NCBI GenBank assembly: GCA_947625475.1
Contig: CANQOL010000002.1
Coordinates: forward strand, 1 to 64,000
DNA length: 64,000 nt
DNA from: an uncultured Acetatifactor sp.
GTDB lineage: Bacteria > Bacillota > Clostridia > Lachnospirales > Lachnospiraceae
Direction: 5' to 3'
Shown: piece by piece, positions 9,096 through 17,671 of the stretch
Layout: every line of letters begins with the position of its first letter
How positions within the stretch are numbered: position 1 is the first letter of the stretch
Notes under the pieces: generated by a model
Told to the model about the DNA's origin: nothing
Database searches by the model: none
What the model saw: only the letters and a program-made list of their open reading frames with translations
Translations under genes and position numbers: made by a program

Positions 9096-9230
9096 GCCTG
9101 GGCACAGTATATCCCCCGGAGGGCACGCTTTCGCTTCGGCGGGGAACTCTGCGTCACTAAGCTCGTAAAAAACCTCGCTAAGTGACGGCGTTCCCCGAGA
9201 GCCCTTCCGGGGGATATACTGTGTCCAGGC
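9096..9230. repeat. 135-bp palindromic element upstream of carAB
   Basis: The arms 9096-9124 and 9201-9230 are inverted copies differing by one substitution and one indel. Inside, GGGGAAC/GTTCCCC and GTCACT/AGTGAC continue the pairing, so nearly the whole element could fold into one long stem. Together with 9228-9376 it fills the gene-free stretch between carA and the GH3 gene. It has the size and shape of a MITE-like or other dispersed palindromic element; no target duplication was seen. Confidence 0.8.
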
Positions 9231-9376
9231 TGGTTTGGGGCAATCTCTTGTGTCCTCATGGGGAGATGCTGTGGCCGGGCTGGTTTGGGGCAATCTCTTG
9301 TGTCCTCATGGGGAGATGCTTTGGCCGGGCTGGTTTGGGCAATCTCTTGTGTCCTCATGGGGAGATACTGTGCCGG
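9228..9376. repeat. Three tandem 50-bp repeats
   Basis: Units at 9228-9277, 9278-9327 and 9328-9376 are nearly identical; the last lacks one G. Each begins GGCTGGTTTGGG and ends near GGGGAGATGCTGTG. That ending resembles the GGGGGATATACTGTG arm of the adjacent palindrome, so the array may have grown from its edge. Confidence 0.9.
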
Positions 9377-9389
9377 GGGTAGGCATATA

Positions 9390-9416
9390 GGGGGCGGCCC
9401 GGAACGGGCCGCCCCC
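9390..9416 (-). terminator. Strong hairpin after the GH3 gene
   Basis: GGGGCGGCCCG (9391-9401) pairs with CGGGCCGCCCC (9405-9415) around a 3-nt loop, with one more pair outside. It begins 7 nt past the GH3 stop. The downstream minus-strand bases are only TATAT-rich, so termination may be incomplete. Confidence 0.6.
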
Positions 9417-9422
9417 GCAGGA

Positions 9423-12014
9423 TCAGTCTTCGTAGGCGGAGCTGGTTAGGACGGAGTTTAGGATGCGCTTGGTGCAGGCTTGGAGCTGGGCACGGGTCAG
9501 GGGGTAGGGCACCTGGCCGGGGGCGGCGTTTACGGAGCGGAGGATTTCGTCCAGGTCCTCCTGGCTGCCGGGCATAGTCAGGTCGTTGCCTGCGGCAATG
9601 CAGCCGGCCGCGCTGGAACAGCCGTATTTCAGGGCGGGGTTGGGATCGTGGCGGGTGGTGGCCCAGTCGGTCATAAAGATGCCCTTGAAGCCCCATTCGT
9701 CCCGGGCCACGTTGGTGACCAGGGCGTAGCTGTTGGCTGTGTGCAGGCCGTCAATCAGGTTGTAGGAGGTCATAATGGAGCGGGGCTGGGAGAGGCGCAC
9801 GGCGATCTCAAAGCCCTTCAGGTAGATCTCACGGATGGCCCGCTCCGGAATATGAGCGCTGGTGTGCATCCGATTGTCCTCCTGGTTATTGAAGGCAAAG
9901 TGTTTGATGGTGGTGCCGATTCCGGAATATTTCTGAACGCCCTGGGTGTCGGCAGCGGCGCACAGGCCCGCCACCAGGGGATCCTCGGAGTAGTATTCAA
10001 AGTTGCGGCCGCAGAGGGGGTTGCGGTGGATATTCATGCCGGGGGCCAGCCACAGGGTGACGCCCAGCTCCTTCATCTCGCCGCCCACAATATCACCGGC
10101 CTCCCGGACGGCCTCCAGATCCCAGGTCTGGGCCAGAAGGGTGGCAATGGGGATGGCGGTGCAGTACTGGTAATAGGTTTTGGCTCCCTCTGGCATCTGG
10201 GGTTTCTCCCTCTGGGGCTGGAAAATGTCCGCGTCGGAGAAGGGAATGTCATCCAGGCCCCGGATGTGTCTTCCGTCCCGGTCGGTGACAAATCTGCGGC
10301 ACAGGCGCAGTCCCGCCGGGCCGTCCGCCAGCACCATGCTGCGGATGTCTCTCTGGGACTGGAGTCTGGCTGAGGTATCTCCCGCGGCTCCGGGGCACAG
10401 GGAGGATGCCACGCCGATGACAGACTCGCCGATCCAGTCGCCTCTGGCCACACCGATGCACAGATCTGCCATCTCTTCTATCGTGAGCTGGCCCACCAGG
10501 TCGTCCAGGGAGGCCCTGCCCTCTCTCACGTCTCCGGCGGTGATCACGCCGGGCTCTTCCGGGGCCGGGATCTCCTTTTCCTGTCCGCAGACGCTGTACT
10601 CGGGTCTGTAGGAGGGCATCTGCTCCGGGGAAATCGTCAGGCGCGGGGCCTGCTCTTTCTCTTTCTGCTCCCCCTCATAGGTGTAGGGAACCGCCCCCCT
10701 GGGGGATAAAAGCTCCATCCGGCAGTCCAGAGGGAACAGGTTTTTCAGCTGCTGGGTCACCTTGCGCTCGGGCAGGCACAGGGCCGCCGCAATATGGGTG
10801 CTGCGGGAATGCTCTCCCACTCTCACATAGTAGGTGCCGGGCTCCAGCACATAGGCCTGGGCCGCCTCGTCATAGGAGGCCATGGAGGCCAGGGGATAGG
10901 ACAAATTCAGCACCTGGGACTGGCCGGGGGCCAAAAGGCCGGTCTTCCCGTAAGCCGCCAGCTCCTGATAGGGCTTTTCCAGGCTGCCCTCCGGGGCGGA
11001 ATAGTAGATCTGCACCACCGCCCTGCCGCTGTAGGTTTTCCCCGTGTTGGTCACCTGCACCGCAAGCTCCAGGCTCTCGCCCTGGGCCTTTGCCTCCAGG
11101 GTTTCCAAAGAGAAATCTGTATAAGAAAGGCCGTAGCCGAAGGGATAGGCGGGTTTTACCCCGAAGGTGTCAAAATAGCGGTAGCCCACGTAGATGCCTT
11201 CCCTGTAATATTCGTCGTTCAGGTCGCCGTTCATATGGCTGAAGGTGTCGGCGCTGGGATAATCCATGTAATTCTCCGCCCAGGTGGTGGCCAGATGGCC
11301 GCTGGGGGTCACCTTGCCGGTGAGCACGTCCGCCAGGGCATATCCGCCGATATTGCCGGCCTGGCTCATGAGCAGAAGGGCACCGATGCCCGGGCACCGG
11401 CGCAGGAAGGAGGTGGAGACCACGCCCCCCACATTCAGCACCACCACAAATTTCTCAAAGCCTTCGGCCAGGGTCCGGATGGCCTCTTTTTCCTCGGGAA
11501 GAAGCTCAAAATCCCCCTCCCCGGGACGGCGGTCGCACCCCTCCCCGGAATTCCGGGTGATCACAAAAAGAGCGGTATCCGTCCGGGCCTGGCGGATGTC
11601 CTCCTGGGTGACGGCGGGCACGGGAGGCTCCCGGAAGGGGTCGTTGAAGAGCTTCTCAATCACATTGGAGCCCTCGGCCCTCATCCTGTCATAAAAGCTC
11701 TGCCTGGCGTCCTCCAGGGCCTGATCGTACCGGTCCAGCCAGCTCTTGCTGGTCACCGTAAAGCCGGCCGCCTCCAATCCCTGCTCCACATTCACCACAA
11801 AGCGGCTGTTCACATCGCCTGAGCCGGTGCCTCCCTTGACGGTGTGTCTGGCGCCGCTGCCAAAAAGGGCGATATTGCCTCCCTGCCCAAGGGGCAGCAC
11901 CCCCCGGTTTTCCAGCAGCACCATTCCCTGGGCAGCGATTGCCCTGGCTCTGTCCGCATTCCTTTTCTCTCTGTCGCTGACCTGCGGGTCTAAGGTCGCA
12001 TAAATCTTTGCCAT
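9423..12014 (-). CDS. GH3 beta-glucosidase with swapped domain order
   Basis: The 863-residue enzyme should hydrolyse beta-glucosides or related oligosaccharides. It has no signal peptide, so it is probably cytosolic. Its domains are in the reverse of the common GH3 order. The (alpha/beta) sandwich comes first (VLLENRGVLPL, GGTGSGDVN), a fibronectin III-like segment is central (TYYVRVGEHS), and the catalytic barrel is C-terminal with the nucleophile aspartate in FKGIFMTDWATT. This order is known in some rumen and gut clostridial enzymes. The start at 12014 is 5 nt after AGGAGG. The true substrate cannot be predicted. Confidence 0.93.
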   Translation of the reverse strand: MAKIYATLDPQVSDREKRNADRARAIAAQGMVLLENRGVLPLGQGGNIALFGSGARHTVKGGTGSGDVNSRFVVNVEQGLEAAGFTVTSKSWLDRYDQALEDARQSFYDRMRAEGSNVIEKLFNDPFREPPVPAVTQEDIRQARTDTALFVITRNSGEGCDRRPGEGDFELLPEEKEAIRTLAEGFEKFVVVLNVGGVVSTSFLRRCPGIGALLLMSQAGNIGGYALADVLTGKVTPSGHLATTWAENYMDYPSADTFSHMNGDLNDEYYREGIYVGYRYFDTFGVKPAYPFGYGLSYTDFSLETLEAKAQGESLELAVQVTNTGKTYSGRAVVQIYYSAPEGSLEKPYQELAAYGKTGLLAPGQSQVLNLSYPLASMASYDEAAQAYVLEPGTYYVRVGEHSRSTHIAAALCLPERKVTQQLKNLFPLDCRMELLSPRGAVPYTYEGEQKEKEQAPRLTISPEQMPSYRPEYSVCGQEKEIPAPEEPGVITAGDVREGRASLDDLVGQLTIEEMADLCIGVARGDWIGESVIGVASSLCPGAAGDTSARLQSQRDIRSMVLADGPAGLRLCRRFVTDRDGRHIRGLDDIPFSDADIFQPQREKPQMPEGAKTYYQYCTAIPIATLLAQTWDLEAVREAGDIVGGEMKELGVTLWLAPGMNIHRNPLCGRNFEYYSEDPLVAGLCAAADTQGVQKYSGIGTTIKHFAFNNQEDNRMHTSAHIPERAIREIYLKGFEIAVRLSQPRSIMTSYNLIDGLHTANSYALVTNVARDEWGFKGIFMTDWATTRHDPNPALKYGCSSAAGCIAAGNDLTMPGSQEDLDEILRSVNAAPGQVPYPLTRAQLQACTKRILNSVLTSSAYED

Positions 12015-12077
12015 ACTTACCTCCTGCCGGAGCGCCACAAATTCTCGATTGAAAAATAGGCTGTCCTCAATAAAAAT

Positions 12078-12124
12078 ACTCAGCAAACACCGATTTCCAC
12101 CAGCGCCATCGGTGCTTGCTGAGT
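12078..12124 (-). promoter_or_regulatory. 17-bp-arm palindrome at the GH3 transcription start
   Basis: Arms 12078-12094 and 12108-12124 are inverted repeats with one mismatch and a 13-nt loop. The element begins one base after the -10 box of the GH3 promoter, so the transcript would start inside it. On the minus strand ATTTTTATT follows. It could be an operator for a repressor, a conditional leader terminator, or the terminator of the sigma/membrane-protein operon upstream. Confidence 0.7.
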
Positions 12125-12125
12125 T

Positions 12126-12154
12126 ATTATAACACATTACCGGGGAAGCGTCTA
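12126..12154 (-). promoter_or_regulatory. Promoter of the GH3 gene
   Basis: TAGACG (12149-12154), a 17-nt spacer and a perfect TATAAT (12126-12131) read on the minus strand, about 112 nt before the GH3 start. Confidence 0.65.
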
Positions 12155-12206
12155 CCCCGCAAAAACTGCCCAATCCGCAAAAAACTGCCCAGTCAGTTGT
12201 CCTCTC

Positions 12207-13463
12207 TCACTCCAATCCCAGCAAGCTGCCCAGCCCCTCCGGTGTCACCCCCTTGGAGGTTATCTCCAGCAGGACGCCGTCCTCATACAGAATCCCCAGA
12301 CGGATCCTGGGGCCGGATGTATCTCCCGCCTCGGGGACAAAGTAAGCCCTTGCCTCCAGGATCGCCTCCGTCAGATCCTGCACCCGGAAGATGGGACAGT
12401 CCACAATTGGTATCTTCTCTTCGGGGACCGCCTCCGACAGAGGGATGCTGTAGCAGGACATATCGTAGTCCTCCGGCCGTTCCGGATCCGCCAGCCGGTT
12501 TTCCTGGCCGGCATCATAGAGACTGTACCTGTACTCCAGATAGTCCAGCCCCCTGGTCCAGCTAAGGGACAGCCGATTCTCATTCTCCCGCAGGCTGCCC
12601 GCGGAAAAGACGTACCCCTCCGGCCCGGCTGCCGGCACATAGGCGCCGAAAACCTGACTCTCCCGGGCCTGCTCCAGGGTAACTTCCTCCCCGGGATCAA
12701 CCGGCGGCAGCCCGCAGATCTCCGTCGGAGCACGGTCCGCGCTCTCCCTGCCGGGATCTCCCCCGGCGGCTCCCTGGGAGATTCCCTCCCCGCTCTGACC
12801 CTGCTGTACATCTGCCCCGGGGATCTCCATCATAGGCTTCTGGGCATCTGTGGGTTCTTCTCCGGAAATCTCCCGCAAAGGCTCCTGGGCATCAAAGGGC
12901 TCCGCATCTGAGGATCCCTCCCCGGAAGCCTCTGCCGCAGACTGGCCCCCCGCAGGCGTCTCCCCGGGAGACAGGGCATCCCCATACTCTTCCATGTCCC
13001 GGGAGGTTTCCTTCTCCTGCTCTGCCGCCGCGGCAGGCAGCTGCCCCTCCTGATCCGAGCCTCCCCCCGCCGGGGCAGCCTCCCCCCTAAGATCTGCGGG
13101 GTTCGCCTCCTGTTCCCCTTCCGCCAGGAAATTCTTCTGGGCGCTGTCTGAAAACTCATCCGCTCCTGCCGCCTCATCCGACATCTCCAGGTCCAGGGCG
13201 GCCTTCTGAATTGCCGCCGCATCTGCGGGTGCTTCCTCCTGAACGGAAGCGGCAGACTGGGGGGCACCGCTGCTGTCCGCGCTCCTATCGTCCATCAGGC
13301 GGACGGCATAGAAACTCCCCAGGCAAAGACACAGACAGGCAGCCGCCGCCAGCGTCCTTCTCACATAGGGACTGCCGGCCAGGGAACGCTTCGCCCTTTC
13401 CGCCTCCTCCACATACACGTCGCTGATTCCGCCGATTTCCCGAAACAATTCCTTTGCCGTCAT
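12207..13463 (-). CDS. Membrane-anchored partner of an ECF sigma factor
   Basis: This 418-residue protein has a short cytosolic N-terminus, one transmembrane helix near residues 35-55, a long acidic proline/glutamate-rich linker (about 60-290) and a compact C-terminal domain. Its start overlaps the sigma gene by 4 nt (ATGA). The topology and gene order fit an anti-sigma factor, with the N-terminus holding the sigma factor and the outer part sensing a signal. No zinc-binding anti-sigma motif is seen and I cannot assign the outer domain. The linker is unusually repetitive and acidic. Confidence 0.75.
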   Translation of the reverse strand: MTAKELFREIGGISDVYVEEAERAKRSLAGSPYVRRTLAAAACLCLCLGSFYAVRLMDDRSADSSGAPQSAASVQEEAPADAAAIQKAALDLEMSDEAAGADEFSDSAQKNFLAEGEQEANPADLRGEAAPAGGGSDQEGQLPAAAAEQEKETSRDMEEYGDALSPGETPAGGQSAAEASGEGSSDAEPFDAQEPLREISGEEPTDAQKPMMEIPGADVQQGQSGEGISQGAAGGDPGRESADRAPTEICGLPPVDPGEEVTLEQARESQVFGAYVPAAGPEGYVFSAGSLRENENRLSLSWTRGLDYLEYRYSLYDAGQENRLADPERPEDYDMSCYSIPLSEAVPEEKIPIVDCPIFRVQDLTEAILEARAYFVPEAGDTSGPRIRLGILYEDGVLLEITSKGVTPEGLGSLLGLE

Positions 13464-14017
13464 AGACAGACACCTCTCTCCTCCAAAAAATTCTTCAGCT
13501 GCTCCCTGGTCCGAAACAGCACCACCTTCACCTTGCTCTCGCTGATCCGCAGCCGGGAGGCGATCTCCTTCACCGGATCCGAGTACCAGTAGCGCCGCAC
13601 AAAGATCACCCGGGTTTCTCTTTTCAGTCCCTTCAGGAACTCATTGATCAGCTCCGCCAGCTGGCCCGCCTCAAAAAGGCTCTCCACAGACTCCCGGCCG
13701 CTGACGCATTCCTCCAGTTCCTCCAGCACCAGATCAAACTCCCGGTTCCTCCTGGCGGCCCTGTTGTACTCCCAGCGGTTCAGAGCAATATTCCGGGTGA
13801 TCTTTCCCAGGAAGGCGGAAAACACATTGGGCCGTGTGGGAGGGATGGCGTTCCAGGCGGCCGCGTAGGTATCGTTCTCACATTCCTCCGCATCGGAAAA
13901 ATTGTTCAGGATATTCATGGCGATACTCCGCAGCAGCCTTCCGTACTTTCCCGCCGTCTCCGAGATGGCCTGTTCCGAGCGCTGCCAGTAAAGCTCTATG
14001 ATCTTGGAATCCTCCAT
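13460..14017 (-). CDS. ECF RNA polymerase sigma factor
   Basis: The 185-residue protein has the two-domain ECF layout. Region 2 includes DAEECENDTYAAAWNAIPP, and region 4 has a helix-turn-helix around YWYSDPVKEIASRLRISESKVKVVLFRTREQL. It should direct RNA polymerase to a small regulon, probably under control of the membrane protein encoded immediately downstream. The start follows AGGAGG at 6 nt. The target promoters are unknown. Confidence 0.92.
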   Translation of the reverse strand: MEDSKIIELYWQRSEQAISETAGKYGRLLRSIAMNILNNFSDAEECENDTYAAAWNAIPPTRPNVFSAFLGKITRNIALNRWEYNRAARRNREFDLVLEELEECVSGRESVESLFEAGQLAELINEFLKGLKRETRVIFVRRYWYSDPVKEIASRLRISESKVKVVLFRTREQLKNFLEERGVCL

Positions 14018-14119
14018 GGTTTTCCTCCTTTCCTCCGCGTCCGGGTTCCCGCCTGGCCACAGCCGTTTCTGCTTATATAGACAGCAGAATCCGCCCTTAG
14101 GTTACTAATTCGCCTGACT

Positions 14120-15469
14120 TCATTTTACAATCGTATAATAGGTGTTTTTAGCCCTTCCGCATTGTTTTAAGAGGCCGCCGTTTACCAGCTTTTTGATCAC
14201 TCTGGCAGCCGTTGACGTGCTCACTTCAAGCAGCCGAATTACATCGCTTCTCGTAACAGTTCCATGAACCCGGGTGTATTCCAATACCTTTTCCTCTTCC
14301 CTGCTGAAGGGTTTTCTGCCCTTAGCGGCAAAGTATGCCGATTGTTCTGCTAGGAAAGCAGGGGTGCCCTCCGTTTCATGTTTTGCGTTAATATTCGGCA
14401 GCGTGATCTTAAATGCGTTTTTTGTAGTTTCAATCTCGGGCTTTACCTCAAAACTGTCATAGGCTTTCATGATTTTTTTAATTCCGGTACCGTAGGCTTC
14501 AATCAGATGCAGCCGATAGAACACATTTGCAAGATCCTGATTCCGGCATACAGAGATTCCCACCATAATATCCTCCAAATCAATCCCCGAAATCAGTCCG
14601 CCGACAGACACAAATTCGATCCGATCCGCATAAATACTGATCAGTGCGCTGGCGCTGAAAGAATAGTCACGGTGAATCAATAAATTCAAAAGCGCTTCTC
14701 TGACTGCAATTTCAGGGTAATCCCGGACATCTATCCGTAATAGTTTTTCTATTGTCGCACGTGTCTGGTTGCGAAAATCAATATAATCATATACTTCGTT
14801 CATCTGCCGCATCAGCGACCCGGCAAACTCTCGACGATCCTTAAAAACCGTCTGATCCGTCCCCTGAAAAACAGCTATTTTGATTGTGTGGACACATTGA
14901 TCCGAAAGAAGCAGGCCCAGATTCGTATAAAGATTATCCTTGTCAATCAGTTTTAAAGTGCGCATTTGCTGAGGGCCAAATTCTATTTCCCGGAGCGCAA
15001 ATTCTTTTTCTGCGGCCTCAAATGTCAGTTCCTGATTTAAGCATCGCATGGCTTCAAAGCGGTCGCCGTCCGTTTCCTTGATCATACGGCGGATCACTGT
15101 GTCCGTGGCTGGGACAGAGGAATAACCCTGACGGACATATACCCCCTCCGGCCGCATCCCTTTTCGGGCAAGATAGTATGGGCGGTCTGTCCCCCGCTGA
15201 ACATCCACAACAATCATTTTCTTTTTGCCTTCCTCCAGGGTTTTGTAATGCAGAAACATCGTGACATCTGGCCGAATCGCGTCCCTCACCATATTACTGA
15301 TCTGAAGAGATACACTGTCCGGATCGTCAACCCCAATCACGGTGCCGTCGTCTTGCACGCCTATATACAATTTGCCGCCATCACAATTTGCAAAAGCAAT
15401 GACTGTCTTCTTTATCTCATCTACAACCGTTTCTTTTAGCTCTGTCGTCTCACTCTCCCGCAAATACAT
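14120..15469 (-). CDS. AlbA_2/Schlafen-like putative DNA-binding regulator
   Basis: The 449-residue protein has an N-terminal AlbA_2 (Schlafen AAA_4-type) domain recognisable from ESETTELKE, FANCDGGKLYIGVQDDG and YVRQGYSSVPA. A middle domain resembles the ATPase-like C-terminal part of such proteins (REALLNLLIHRDYS). The C-terminus is a winged helix (TRSDVIRLLEVSTSTAARVIKKLV). Family members are usually annotated as transcriptional regulators or RecG-like; a helicase function is not supported here. The start at 15469 follows a G-rich site; a longer frame reaches 15493. The promoter region contains repeated candidate operators, which suggests self-repression. Confidence 0.85.
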   Translation of the reverse strand: MYLRESETTELKETVVDEIKKTVIAFANCDGGKLYIGVQDDGTVIGVDDPDSVSLQISNMVRDAIRPDVTMFLHYKTLEEGKKKMIVVDVQRGTDRPYYLARKGMRPEGVYVRQGYSSVPATDTVIRRMIKETDGDRFEAMRCLNQELTFEAAEKEFALREIEFGPQQMRTLKLIDKDNLYTNLGLLLSDQCVHTIKIAVFQGTDQTVFKDRREFAGSLMRQMNEVYDYIDFRNQTRATIEKLLRIDVRDYPEIAVREALLNLLIHRDYSFSASALISIYADRIEFVSVGGLISGIDLEDIMVGISVCRNQDLANVFYRLHLIEAYGTGIKKIMKAYDSFEVKPEIETTKNAFKITLPNINAKHETEGTPAFLAEQSAYFAAKGRKPFSREEEKVLEYTRVHGTVTRSDVIRLLEVSTSTAARVIKKLVNGGLLKQCGRAKNTYYTIVK

Positions 15470-15504
15470 GCGCGCACCCCCCTTCCCTTTCATGGATGGA
15501 ATGT

Positions 15505-15533
15505 ATTATAACAAATCGGTTCAATCGTGTCAA
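15505..15533 (-). promoter_or_regulatory. Perfect consensus promoter of the AlbA_2 gene
   Basis: TTGACA (15528-15533), a 17-nt spacer and TATAAT (15505-15510) match the sigma-A consensus exactly. The -35 box lies at the end of the MATE coding sequence. Confidence 0.85.
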
Positions 15534-15571
15534 TCCGAATGAACCGATTTTGATTCGATATGTGAACCGAT
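15515..15571. promoter_or_regulatory. Three TGAACCGAT candidate operator half-sites
   Basis: ATCGGTTCA at 15515-15523 lies in the spacer of the AlbA_2 promoter. The inverse word TGAACCGAT recurs at 15540-15548 and 15563-15571, inside the end of the MATE gene. The first two form an inverted repeat. A repressor bound here would block an otherwise maximal promoter. Confidence 0.6.
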
Positions 15572-16924
15572 CCTCCCCGCATACCTTCTTTTCATTCCGG
15601 CCAATTTGACATAATAGCTAAGCACAAGCACCACATCCGCGCCTGCCCAGGCAAGGACCTCCGCCCAGAAGAGCCCTTCCGTGCCAATCAGCCTCGGCAG
15701 AATAAGGATTGTGAGGATGCGCATCACAAGCTCCGCCCCGCCCGATACCATCGGCATGACCGTATCACCAAGCCCCTGCAGGGAAGACCGGTAAATATGC
15801 AGCAGGTAAAGTACCGGCAGGAACGCCGCCATGACGCATAAATAATGATACGCTATCTCAACCGCAGCAGCCGCGTCCTTCGGATCCCCGGAAATAAATG
15901 CCCCGAGGATATGCCTGCCAAAGAGGAACATCACCGCACTGATGAGAGCGGCTGTCACAATCCCCATCAAAACCCCGGTATGGACTCCTTTCGTGATGCG
16001 CCTGACCTGACCCGCCCCGTAATTCTGACCCACATAGGTAGTAAGTGCAAAGCCATAAGAGATCGCCGCAATTTCAAGGATTCCGTACAGCTTATTGGTG
16101 GCCGTGAAGCCTGCTATATACAAAACGCCATAGCCGTTGATGACAAACTGGACTACGAGCCCGCCCACCGAAATAATAACATTCTGAAAAGCAAACGGCG
16201 CGGCCAGCTTCAAGAGCTCCGCAGCAATCCCTCTGTCAAAACGGCGCTCTGATTTCGGGGTTCGTATCGTTTCAATCTTCCTGAGTGAAAGATAACAGAT
16301 GAGCGCCGACAGAGCCTGGCCAACCAGCGTAGCGGCGGCCGCCCCCGCAACACCCCAGCAAAAGACAATCACAAATAAAAGGTCGAGGACTATATTGCAT
16401 ATGGATGCCGCAATCATTGCCCTCAGGGGCGTGTGGCTGTCGCCCAGGGCCCGCAGGACAGACGCCAGGAAATTGTACGCCATTACGATGGGAACACCGG
16501 CAAAAATCACGCTCAAATAAGTGACCGTGATCGGGAAGATCTCGGCGGGCGTATTCAAAAGGCGCAGAATCGGCCTTAACGCCGCAAACGCAAAGCAGAG
16601 CACCCCCGCCGCGCATAAAATCGAAAGCCTCAGCGATGTGACAAAAGTCTTTTTCAGCCTCCCTGTATCATTTGCGCCAAAATTTTGTGCAAGACGGATG
16701 GAAAATCCCTGTGAAAAACCTTGTATCAGACTTAAAACAAGCCAGTTCAGCCACTCACCGTTCCCCACCGCCGCCAGCGCATTGAGTCCAAGCACCTTGC
16801 CGACGACCATAGAGTCCACCATCGTATACAGCTGCTGAAAAACATTCCCGACCATCAGCGGCAATGCAAAGGAAAAAAGGATTCTGAAAGGGGAACCCGA
16901 AGTCATATTTTTGACCGATGCCAT
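15530..16924 (-). CDS. MATE-family efflux transporter
   Basis: The 464-residue membrane protein has about twelve hydrophobic helices in two repeats and typical MATE segments such as ALPLMVGNVFQQLYTMVDSMVVG and VGQNYGAGQ. It should export drugs or metabolites in exchange for sodium or protons; the substrate is not predictable. The start at 16924 is 5 nt after GGAGG, replacing a TTG at 16936. It is 54 nt downstream of the ridA-like gene and probably in its operon. Confidence 0.92.
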   Translation of the reverse strand: MASVKNMTSGSPFRILFSFALPLMVGNVFQQLYTMVDSMVVGKVLGLNALAAVGNGEWLNWLVLSLIQGFSQGFSIRLAQNFGANDTGRLKKTFVTSLRLSILCAAGVLCFAFAALRPILRLLNTPAEIFPITVTYLSVIFAGVPIVMAYNFLASVLRALGDSHTPLRAMIAASICNIVLDLLFVIVFCWGVAGAAAATLVGQALSALICYLSLRKIETIRTPKSERRFDRGIAAELLKLAAPFAFQNVIISVGGLVVQFVINGYGVLYIAGFTATNKLYGILEIAAISYGFALTTYVGQNYGAGQVRRITKGVHTGVLMGIVTAALISAVMFLFGRHILGAFISGDPKDAAAAVEIAYHYLCVMAAFLPVLYLLHIYRSSLQGLGDTVMPMVSGGAELVMRILTILILPRLIGTEGLFWAEVLAWAGADVVLVLSYYVKLAGMKRRYAGRIGSHIESKSVHSD

Positions 16925-16978
16925 ACAGTCCTCCAAAACAACGAGCAGCGCTTACTGCCTATTTTACCGTCTGATCCT

Positions 16979-17347
16979 TCACTCTCCGCAATATGCAACT
17001 GCATCCGCCTGAAACTGCAGTCCTTTTTCGCCTCCCACATGGGCAAATTCGGTCTGGATTGATTTCCTGACAGGATAATTTCCATTAAATCTCTCTTTTA
17101 TCACCTTTTCCATCACAGGAATATTCCATATATCCCGAAACAGACAGTCCATCTGCACGACATTTTCCAGCGTGAGCCCAAACAAGCTCAATCTTCTCTC
17201 CATCTCATCAAAGGCCCCGTTGATCTGTTCCTCCACGGTTCCCCCTACATTCCCAACACAATAGTTCAAAAAACAAAAATCACCCGCTTTGATGATTCCT
17301 GTATGTGCCCAGTCGGCATTCACATCCTTCCGAATGATATTACTCAT
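16979..17347 (-). CDS. RidA/YjgF-family protein
   Basis: The 122-residue protein belongs to the RidA/YER057c/UK114 family, with the GGTVEEQINGAFDEMERRL helix and the usual strand pattern. Canonical RidA deaminates reactive enamines and imines. Family members with a changed active site have other roles, and the conserved arginine is not certain here. The start at 17347 is 9 nt after GGAGG. The promoter is nearly identical to that of the EamA gene at 21579-21992. Confidence 0.82.
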   Translation of the reverse strand: MSNIIRKDVNADWAHTGIIKAGDFCFLNYCVGNVGGTVEEQINGAFDEMERRLSLFGLTLENVVQMDCLFRDIWNIPVMEKVIKERFNGNYPVRKSIQTEFAHVGGEKGLQFQADAVAYCGE

Positions 17348-17384
17348 AGCTATGTACCTCCATTCAAACTCCGATTGTTCTTCG

Positions 17385-17413
17385 AGTATACCAAAAACAC
17401 CCTTGGCTTTCAA
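17385..17413 (-). promoter_or_regulatory. Promoter of the ridA-MATE operon
   Basis: TTGAAA (17408-17413), a 17-nt spacer and TATACT (17385-17390) read on the minus strand. Spacer and leader are close copies of those at 22027-22055. The stretch 17414-17671 toward vanR is AT-rich and holds no gene that I can support. Confidence 0.75.
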
Positions 17414-17671
17414 CTACACAAACTTGAATATGCTTATATTTGGCAAGAAATTTAAAAATATATATAATTCTTTACAAAAAGCAAACCATATTTGCCTTAT
17501 ATTCGAATTAGTAAAAACCATTTTTTAATTACTTGCTTTTATAAATCGGAACAAATATAATGGAATTAAGAAAATTTATAATTTTTTGGGATTTAAGGAT
17601 GGTTTATTGAAAGAAGAGATATAAGAAATTTTTATTATAGCGGCAAGGGACAAGATAAAAGGAGTAATAAA

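Noticed and set aside
8958..9293. N-terminal extension of CarA
   Set aside because: The region lies upstream of the carAB promoter, consists of repeat DNA, and CarA proteins start at the MKAYLILEDG equivalent.
9228..9376. CRISPR array
   Set aside because: The 50-bp units are directly tandem without unique spacers, and no cas genes are near.
14120..15469. RecG-type helicase
   Set aside because: Such annotations come from the shared C-terminal region; no helicase motifs are present and the N-terminal domain is AlbA_2.
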